Assembly (NCBI RefSeq): GCF_032854445.1
Contig: NC_088306.1
Span: 11,093,386 to 11,157,385 of the forward strand
Origin: Liolophura sinensis
Taxonomy: Eukaryota; Mollusca; Polyplacophora; Chitonida; Chitonidae
Reading direction: 5' to 3'
DNA: 64,000 nt
The notes under the pieces were generated by a model. That model worked only from the letters and a program-made list of their open reading frames with translations. It was not told the DNA's origin and did no database searches. Shown here piece after piece: positions 56,300 to 64,000 of this stretch. Within the stretch, counting starts at the first letter, position 1, and the number at the start of each line of letters is the position of its first letter. Made by a program: the position numbers and the translations under genes.

Positions 56300-56575
56300 G
56301 CGTTCACGGTATCCACAAGTTCTTCACCAATGAACTGCGCGGTCATGGCGTCAAGAGGTTCTCTGGTGAACTATGCTCGATCACGGTATCCACAGGTTCC
56401 TCCCCAGTGAGCTCTGCACGGTGATAGTATCCACGGGTTCCTTTTCATGGATCTCTGCGCGGTCACAGTAACAACAGGATCTTCTCCAGCGATCTCTACG
56501 AGGCCAGGGTATCCAAAGAATCTTCTGAAGAGATCTTTTCGCGGCCACGTTATCCACGTGTTCTTCTCAGTGTAT
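56300..56575. repeat. Degenerate tandem repeat, about 40-bp unit
   Basis: Six to seven diverged copies of the pattern TCACGGTATCCACAGGTTC ... GATCTCTGCGCGG, spaced 38 to 41 bases (56304, 56343, 56381, 56422, 56463, 56503, 56543). Old and GC-richer than its surroundings. Confidence 0.8.
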
Positions 56576-56819
56576 CAAGCCCGTCTCCAAAGCCTGGCAA
56601 CATTGTCAGTCTAAGGAATTGACGTCAGAATCGTTTGGCAATTTATCTGTAACGAACAAAGTATCTGTCATATAGTGCTTTGCTTTTTCTTTGACGTACT
56701 AAAAGATTGTTTCATTTGTATACATTCTTCTAGTGAAAAACCCCTGGTAAAGCGGCACTAGATTAATATATAGTGTAAAAGGGCACCTGTACTAAAGGGT
56801 GATGGATGAAGATTAATCT

Positions 56820-56960
56820 TGTTTCAAGAATATTTCACTTATACGAACATGTTGTACATTATGGTGGGATGAAACCGGACAGAGTCCGAGGAAAACCCAC
56901 GACTGTCCGCAGGTTGCTGGTGGATCTTCACACGACCAAACGGGATTGAACCAGCACATC
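56820..56960 (-). repeat. SINE family A copy, reversed, both ends lost
   Basis: CAAGAATATTTCACTTATAC, TTATGGTGGGATGAAACCGG, CCACGACTGTCCGCAGGTTG. Confidence 0.85.
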
Positions 56961-57313
56961 GCGTTATCCAGAGGACGAACGGATATTCCTGACCAGTGCA
57001 ATATCAGTTTAGACAACAGTTAGATGGTTTTTAAAGTACAGCTACGAATGCGGCTTTCAGTCCTACTTGAATCGATGAACGCCGCTCGTTGGAGCTAGCC
57101 TAGTGTCCGAACACAACTTGTCTTCCACCAATATTGCGTTCAAATCGGTCCAAGGGGGTGATTTACCCGGGGAAATCTGGTTTACGCCACACATTATTCT
57201 TGAGTGAAACGTTAATCAATAATCGGTCAGTCATATTATATTACGTATGATATTATTACGTATTTGTTTACTTTAGTTATGTGTCAGAGTTACATGTATA
57301 CATGATCTATGTT

Positions 57314-57873
57314 CTATACTGACATACCCTCTCTTAATATTTCTTCCAATGCAGCCGATATTTCTGGAGAACACGTTCCAAGCGACATGCCCCGAACGTC
57401 CTCGCTTGAGCTAAGATCTTTGTCCTGGTAGTGTTGTGACCACGTTGATGATTGGATGGAAGCATTCTGTGCTGCTGTTGGTTCGCCGCTTGTACTTTGA
57501 TAGAGCCGTGATGATTGGATATTACCAGAAACAATGGAGTTAGCCGATTGGTCCAACCGGTAAGCATTATTTTGAGAAGATGGCGATGTTTGGGTCATGA
57601 AGGGTTGGTTGTGAAAGCCAAAACCTGTGGTTGAAGGGAAGGTTGCTATAGCAACATATACCATAACCAACAAATTTAGAAACTGGTCTAATTTTCGCCT
57701 TCCAACTGCAAAGAATTCAAAACAGAGGACACTGTTACACATGCTCTCGTGAACAAACAAAGCAAGCAAGATAAACATGAAGATCAAAATCCAAACGGTG
57801 AATTTTGCACTCGCAGGCCAATTCGCCAAAGCAGCTCGAGGGTTGAAGTCCAACGAACTTCGATAAGTAACAT
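57314..57873 (-). CDS. Candidate exon of an unidentified membrane protein
   Basis: Not recognised. Open minus-strand frame ending TAG at 57316-57314. The acceptor is uncertain (AAACCAG at 57874, or a TTAG further up at about 57893). It reads SLDFNPRAALANWPASAKF, then a hydrophobic span (FTVWILIFMFILLALFV), a Cys-rich loop (ESMCNSVLCFEFF), a second span (FLNLLVMVYVAIATF) and a Ser/Gln/Thr-rich hydrophilic tail ending CSPEISAALEEILREGMSV. There is no ATG before the first span, so an upstream exon would be needed. AGG/GTATGT right before the stop could instead be a splice donor, making this an internal exon. A tetraspan (MARVEL-like) protein is a guess only. Confidence 0.45.
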
Positions 57874-58276
57874 CTGGTTTACATTTTATTAGCCCCTAAC
57901 CCACACCATAGAATGAATTTGGGCATGAAAATCTACACTATGTTTGCCTTTAGAAGTCTCTCTGGTAAAAAATGCATTACTACTTGACGGTACAAGCTGT
58001 TTCGTATTCATTCGAAACGAAACTTTATGTCGTGTAACGGTAAAGAATATTTGCACCCCACCTCGTCCTGCACCTGGCATGCTTTATGACGAAGGGTAAA
58101 GAAGCATGCAAACTATTCGATCGCGGAACATATTCACTCTCAATTAACCACACGTGCCCAATGAGATCGCGAGATCGAATGCAGCTCTTGCTGGGTCGGT
58201 TGCTACTTTAGGTCAAAAGGCTTGACAGGGCCCTGGAGAAGGCCGGTGGTTTTCTCCAGGACTCTCATACAAAGAA

Positions 58277-58545
58277 CGGGGCCTCCGAGGCTCAGTTGGT
58301 TAGCGCGCTAGCGCAGCGTAAAGACCCAAGAGTCTTTCACCAATGCGATCGCTGTGAGTTCAAGCCCAGCTCATGCTGGCTTCCTCTCCGGCCGTACGTG
58401 GGAAGGTTTGTCAACAACCTGCGGATGGTCGTGGGTTTCCCCCGGGCTGTGCCCGGTTTTCACCCACCAAAATGCTGGCCGCCGTCGTATAAGTGAAATA
58501 TTCTTGAGTACGGCGTAAAACACAAATCAAATAAATAAATAAATC
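58277..58545 (+). repeat. SINE family A, full length, best copy
   Basis: Head with box A (AGGCTCAGTTGGTTAGCGCG) and box B (GTGAGTTCAAGCCC), core (AACCTGCGGATGGTCGTGGG, CCCCGGGCTGTGCCCGGTTT, AATGCTGGCCGCCGTCGTAT), tail (GAGTACGGCGTAAAACAC) and (AAAT)n. About 270 bases; the reference copy for the family in this window. Confidence 0.95.
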
Positions 58546-61372
58546 ATCCAAAGAACAAACCTGACAATCGCAGTTTGAATGGAAAATTCTTGTGCCGTGT
58601 TAAACATTAAACCAAAAATGAAATGACCGGTTGCATTCCACAATAAGAACTCACAGCACGATATGAATTTAACTGACGTTACACTGGTGAATTTCTTACA
58701 ACCAAACAACATTGTCTCAATTAAACCAATCTTGATTGCAATTAGAATGGAGAACCTTTCCCGCCTAATTCAGGACTAAGCGGTACAGTCTTTCCTGCTT
58801 GTGTCATTACATTTTATCTGAACTCTGAATTGGAGACAACAGATATCCGAGCATTAATCATTTTCCATCTTCACTCGCACAGACACTGCGATTAATATTT
58901 TGTCTAAACAACAAGGAAGCTAGAACAACACTCTTTACAACCTTAGAAGTTCAAAACCGGGCAATTTACAGTTGCTGTGCATGTTGTTGTCTAACTCAGT
59001 GTCATTTCCGCTATTGATCAGCAGTTCTCGGAATATCGTTCAATCGCTCAGTGCCATATTCTTTGCTATATTGCTAGAAAGTTGTCTTTCTCCCCGTCGT
59101 CTGTGCGACACTGTCACAGGCGGATAAAGTACCCCGATGTGCGAGGTCTCTTACGCGGAATACATGTCAAGTACACACACATGCAGTGCAAGAGGACAGT
59201 CAGTTAAAAATCAGACTAAAACCCTGAAGTAAATGGCCGTATTTCAGTGGCTACACGAGACCATTTGCCAGCTAATACATTCGTCGCTGCTCTAGTTTTT
59301 CTCTCTATGCGCTACGTCTTATTTATACATCAGTCCAGCTTTGATCTTATTATGCTTGAAATCTTCTGGACACAGAGGTCAAGTTGTCCGTCATTCTTTC
59401 GCGCATATTAATCAGCTGAATGTGAAACCATATCCCCATATAATAAAATCAATCTTTACAGATCAAGACAAAATATGTATGTTATGTCATTCGCACCGTG
59501 ATTTACTATGCACGATATCTTGACCAACCAACGACGTAGAAATACAGGAAATATCCCAGAATTGACAGATGAACTATACATGAGACCATACACGTTTTTA
59601 AGACAGCGATTAAAAACAAAAATTATCGATGTCACAATTTCGACGCATTAGCATTTCATAATTGCACAACATGATTAAGAACATGAATGACACCATCCAC
59701 AACAACAACAACACCATGCTCTCACGATAATTCTCCGAAAACACGAAACTAAATCTGTGGGACACGGTCTGGTGACGTACAAAAATGCTGCACACAGACT
59801 GAACATGCTTACATATACAGAATAAACTTGAGGGCGACAGATCGACAACATATCAAAATCGGACAATGTTCGAAGACAAAGGTTGGGCTCTTGCAATTCG
59901 AGGATGTCCCGAGAAAACTAGAGGGTGTCCGAGGCAAGCATGAGGATTTCCAGAGAAATAATGAAATGTAGTCTTCAAATCTCTAAAAGGTAATTCTATA
60001 GCTAGAACAACCATCTAATTCTCAATAGCTGCATGTGACATGCGCAAAAGGTCTAGGCGTTGAATTTCGTTTCGTCTTGAACTCAGGCCCCATGTTAAAT
60101 GAATAGATCATGTTAAGAAGAGCTTGGAAACTTGCATGGGATTTACACCATGAAATAATGCGAAGGGATACGTTCTATACAGGCATATACGCCGCAGTAA
60201 AATCTAGGCACGAGGTCTTAAAACATTGATAAGTTGTTATACCGTGCACACCGTGAAGTTCTCGACTTGAACTGTTGCCATTTTCACAACACACACCAAC
60301 CCAACTACATGTGCCATAAAAATTACGAGACAAAGCATATTTACAGTTAACAGACAATGGGTATCTTCTGCTGTTTCAGTCATGCAGTGTACAATTTTAA
60401 CATTCATTTCAATTGATGCTTCGGGTTCTAGCTGGATTGTCCTCGGTTCTCTGCAATGAAGGAGTTATTTACGTTGCCAGTTTGCCCGGAAGACGTCACC
60501 GGAAAACTACACATCTTCGGCCAGAAAAGCTTCCAATTATTAGGGGCAAAACGTTCCTTATTAGCCACATTGCTTTTGGACCCGACCTCCCTGCCAAAAC
60601 CAGAGAATGACTTAGACAACAGAAGTACGACAAATATCGTGATTTTATGGGCAGCTCTATTGATGCTCAACTTCCCCAGTACAGTGCGCTCACAATCAAC
60701 CAGCACCATGATAAGAAAACAGCCTTACCTATATGGTCAAAGGCGTCGGAACATCGCCGTGAAAAAACAGACCAAACGAACAAGATTTAAGCATGATCAA
60801 CACAAGCATCATTTTAGGCACTTCAAAAGAACGATTGTCATTTTCACGTGCAAAATTAAATTCAATCATTTAACTGATGCTTTGCGGCGTACTCAAGAAC
60901 ATTTCAAATCTACTACGACCGACAGCATAATTGTGGGAGGAAACCGGACAGAGCCAGGGGGAAACCTAGATTATACAGTCTTATTTCACGAAAACGCATG
61001 TAAAATTCATGTAAATCAGCTTTCTCATACATTTAGCGTTGACGAGTATCGCAATGGGACGATGGTGTTGTTGTTCGTTTGTATGAGATAACCTTCACCT
61101 TGTTCTGATCGTTTTGTCCAATGCTCTACCTAGACGTAAGCAATGTTTAAGCTTTCACCACAGTTCACGTTTTAGTCACAATCGATGGGTGATTGCATCC
61201 AGGGATTGTAGATCCTCGATTAACATTGCGGAAAAGAATATGCTTCCCAGCGCCTACTTAAAAGTTTGCATCGATTCATCGATAAATAATCAGAGTGCGA
61301 TTACAATCTGCATTGAATTGTTACTGTAACTAGAGTATACATGTTAAATTCAATTTAGCCACCTGCAGTATG
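58546..61372. other. Intergenic or intronic, no gene seen
   Basis: A diverged family E fragment lies near 59.2 kb. A 211-codon plus-strand frame at 60456-61091 runs through a SINE family A fragment (about 60880-60972) and has no family features. It is not called a gene. Confidence 0.45.
60880..60972 (-). repeat. SINE family A fragment, reversed
   Basis: GCGGCGTACTCAAGAACATT, AATTGTGGGAGGAAACCGGA, CAGAGCCAGGGGGAAACC. Both ends lost. Confidence 0.8.
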
Positions 61373-61720
61373 ACAGTTTCGAGTTCAAACTCTTATCGAT
61401 AAAGGGGGAAATTGTCCGATTGTATCATGTGACCTGTCAAAAATGTTTGGCAACTATTTTTGATCACAATTACTATAACATGGGCGTCCGAAAAAAGTTT
61501 CATTAAAAAAGTAATTTAGAGTAGACGATTGATGGAGAAACTTGAGTAGCTGAACCTTTGTAAACTTGAGAAGCTCTTGGAGTAGAAAGGTGCCATTTAT
61601 CTCTCTGGAACAGACAAGCACCGGTAAATCATTGTCAAGAAAGACCGCCAAACATTTTTCAGAAGTCCCATGATACTAGAGGACATGATACAAGAGGTCT
61701 GTTTTTACCTTTTACACCCC
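61373..61720 (+). repeat. Dispersed repeat, family D (copy 2)
   Basis: Partner of 8846-9170: GTTTCGAGTTCAAACTCTTA, GGCAACTATTTTTGATCACA, ACATGGGCGTCC, AAACTTGAGAAG, and closing CTGTTTTTACCTTTT. Confidence 0.75.
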
Positions 61721-63004
61721 CATCCCCGCTCGCTCTAATAAACACAACATCCACACAACAAAATAGTCAGTCTCAATGGTTTAATAGTAACTCAATTTGA
61801 CAACTGAAACCTTTTTAATTTAATTTTTGTTTTAAGGTTTTGTTACAAAGTTCTTCCATCCCTCTATACAATGGCATCAAATAAAGGACAGGAAACAACT
61901 TAACATGATCCATAATTTCTACGTTATTTAATATTATCAACGTGTAAGAACATTAACACTACCCATGGAGAAATACACCCACAACTGCAAGTAACAATAA
62001 CATAACTAGAAAATTAAGTTAAAAGACAGTAGTTTTTTTTCTTGCAGAATGTGTGAAATTCAAGACCATGTATCTTGTAGAGATCAGGATGTAGAATAAG
62101 AGGAAAGGAATAGAGAAATGAACAGAAAGGAGGGAAACAAGATATAGAAACAGTGTACAAATGAAAAAGGATTTGCCTGGCAGAAACTTTAGTTTCAGTT
62201 TGAAATAGCAGATTTCCTAATACTGAGAAAACTAACAGTGTTACACGACCAGGCTGACCTAATTCTGTGCGATTACATCATATCCAAACTTGACCATGAT
62301 TGCTGTACAAGTAATTCACACAAAGTAACAAGCAAAAATTCCATCACCAACAGAGACATAATACGAGCAGAGTGCATGTCCAAGTGAAACAAAAAAAAAA
62401 AGATAGCGCAACAGAACAAAACGTCATGATGGAAATGCTCTCGTTTATTTATTTATTTATTTACTTATTTGATTACCGTTTTACGCAGTACTCAAGAATA
62501 TTTCACTTACACGACAGCGGCCAAAACTGTTCTGGTTAAATCTATGAATATGTACATGTATACACACATAGGAAGATTTGTTTATTTATTGGAAAGGCTC
62601 TTTAATGTTGTCCTCGAGAATTTTTCACTCATATGACAGTGGTCAGGTTTGTGAAAACCCGAGACCTTGGAGTAAAACCAATGCCCTTTGCCAGGTTCAA
62701 GTAACAGACAAAACTCCCGACCGAATGCCCCATTTAAAAAGTGCACAGAGAGGACAAATCTGGCATTTGAATTCCGCAGGCAGGATTTTTACATAAGCAC
62801 ACAGAAAAGCAAAAACAACCTGTCTTAAAAGTAGAACAAACTTCACTCCAATGACAATGTTATTCAGTACAGCCTAAAAGAAACAGCTGCAGGGGACCAA
62901 AATCCGATATGTGATAATATTACCTAAAATGTCACATGCACTGTAAAACCGTTTTTTCATTTTAGTAAAGAGTTCTTTAATAAATCCTCTATCCTCTGTC
63001 AGCA
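61721..63004 (-). other. Possible 3' UTR of the gene ending at 63005
   Basis: AT-rich, no ORF. Holds a reversed SINE family A tail (62443-62524) and a family C-like piece (62575-62770). If 63005-63145 is a terminal exon, this is its 3' UTR side. The TTTATT runs at 62443-62470 give AATAAA hexamers on the minus strand. Confidence 0.35.
62443..62524 (-). repeat. SINE family A tail fragment, reversed
   Basis: (TTTA)n followed by ACGCAGTACTCAAGAATATT, TCACTTACACGACAGCGGCC. Confidence 0.8.
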
Positions 63005-63145
63005 TCACACACCTCCAAATTTTACGCCACCGGCACCATCTTTTGAATCCGGGCTACCAACAACTTCTGGTCGGACGATCTCCCGCGGGAAGGTACTCAT
63101 CATATCACGCTCTGATATGTCTGACTCCAAAGCGAGTTGAACACC
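63005..63145 (-). CDS. Candidate terminal exon, unknown protein
   Basis: Not recognised. 46 codons plus TGA (63007-63005) behind a clear acceptor (GTGGTGTTTTTAG at 63146). Reads GVQLALESDISERDMMSTF, then PREIVRPEVVGSPDSKD and ends GAGGVKFGGV. Codon composition and acidic Ser/Asp content look protein-like and unlike the flanking repeats. The rest of the gene would lie beyond the window's right edge. The 36-bp minisatellite upstream would then be in its last intron. Confidence 0.5.
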   Translation of the reverse strand, partial: GVQLALESDISERDMMSTFPREIVRPEVVGSPDSKDGAGGVKFGGV

Positions 63146-63204
63146 CTAAAAACACCACGTAAATAGCACTCAGACACGGTATGTTCTCATAGAAACAAGA
63201 ACAA

Positions 63205-63560
63205 GTCATGCATGTTTATAGCCATGGAAACCATGAACAATTCATGCCTGCTTATAGCCATGGAAACCATGAGCAATTCATGGAAACCATGAGCAATTCA
63301 TGTATGTCTATAACCATGGAAACCATGAACAATTCATGCATGTCTATAGCCATAGAAACCATGAACAATTCATGCCTGTTTATAGCCATGGAAACTGTGA
63401 GCAATTCATGCACGTCTATACCCATGGAAACCATGAGCAATTCAGGCATGTCTATAGCCATGGAAACCATGAACAATTCAGGCATGTCTATAGCCATGGA
63501 AACCATGAACAATTCAGGCACATTTATGGCCATGGAAACCAAGAACAATTCAGGCATGTC
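63205..63560. repeat. Minisatellite, 36-bp unit, about 10 copies
   Basis: CATGAACAATTCATGCATGT plus CTATAGCCATGGAAAC, with one short partial unit near 63280. Plus-strand frames read a Met/Glu/Thr/Asn/Ser 12-residue repeat. Its edge lies about 60 bases from the candidate exon acceptor at 63145. Confidence 0.95.
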
Positions 63561-64000
63561 TGTTCCTGATGTCTTCAAAACCATGAAACAGAGGAATTCT
63601 GGAAACCAATGTCTATAATTCAAAAACCATTATTACGAGATCTGCCATCTTTTTCCCCTTGAGAACTCAAGGCCTGAAATTGGTGTTCAACTATTTATCT
63701 ACCGAACAATTATTTTTTCAACAATTAAAACGGGACAAAGGAGCTAGATGATGTTTTCCTGTGGAAACTTCATTTCAATTCCATCAAACACAAACCTTAA
63801 GGAGCATACAAAAACCACACCAAATATGAAGAGTTTCCACCGCCCTCACATGCTATCTGCGTTACACAAATCAGGTCAAATATTCAAACAAACTATGACT
63901 TGAAAAAAAAAAAAAAATTACAAAAACCTTATGGTACAGAACATGTACAAATAAACTTCCCACACAACCACACAAGCTGTTTCACACAAAAAGGCGTATG
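63561..64000. other. AT-rich, nothing recognised
   Basis: Contains a poly-A run near 63.90 kb. Probably intron of the gene whose candidate last exon is at 63005-63145. Confidence 0.4.

Noticed and set aside
60456-61091. 211-codon plus-strand ORF
   Set aside because: It runs through a reversed SINE fragment (about 60880-60972) and shows no conserved motif. An overlapping minus-strand frame is equally open.
63208-63623. Open frames of 89-136 codons on both strands
   Set aside because: Translations of the 36-bp array, open in several frames at once.

Overview
This is a stretch of animal nuclear DNA, AT-rich and intron-rich. It most likely comes from a mollusc. The dispersed repeats point there: tRNA-headed SINEs with a GGCGGCCAGCATTATG-type core and AAATAAATAAA tails resemble what I remember of the bivalve/gastropod MetaSINEs (from memory, not searched). 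Scallop-like or gastropod cannot be decided from this sequence. All recognisable genes lie on the minus strand. No bacterial, CRISPR or phage feature was seen.

Region 1 (about 2.1-18.7 kb, minus strand) holds what appears to be a complete TRPC-type cation channel gene. Fifteen exons joined by GT-AG introns with matching phases give one open frame of 925 codons. It has N-terminal ankyrin repeats, a Cys/His zinc motif, S1-S6 with a pore loop, a TRP box (EWKFSR) and a C-terminal coiled coil. The start is an ACCATGG context with an in-frame stop just upstream. Its introns hold SINEs, a decayed Tc1-like transposon, minisatellites that touch splice sites and a 286-bp perfect palindrome with a (TA)n core.

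Region 2 (25.6-27.1 kb, minus strand) holds a STEAP-family metalloreductase whose coding sequence sits in a single exon behind a strong splice acceptor.

Region 3 (28-64 kb) is mostly gene-poor repeat DNA: a 1.45-kb satellite (37/38-bp unit), arrays with 43-, 36-, 40- and 36-bp units, several SINE families that share a 3' tail, palindromic MITEs and other dispersed repeats. Three orphan minus-strand coding exons are proposed at 29.9, 57.3 and 63.0 kb. The last reads as the terminal exon of a gene that continues past the window end.

The first 462 bases are an imperfect inverted repeat cut by the window edge. The two main genes show no functional linkage beyond orientation: one would conduct cations at a membrane, the other would reduce iron or copper. 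The points most worth a second look are the GMGE-type pore filter in the TRPC protein, minisatellites abutting splice sites (one stays open if its intron is retained), the palindrome in intron 2, and the shared SINE tail.
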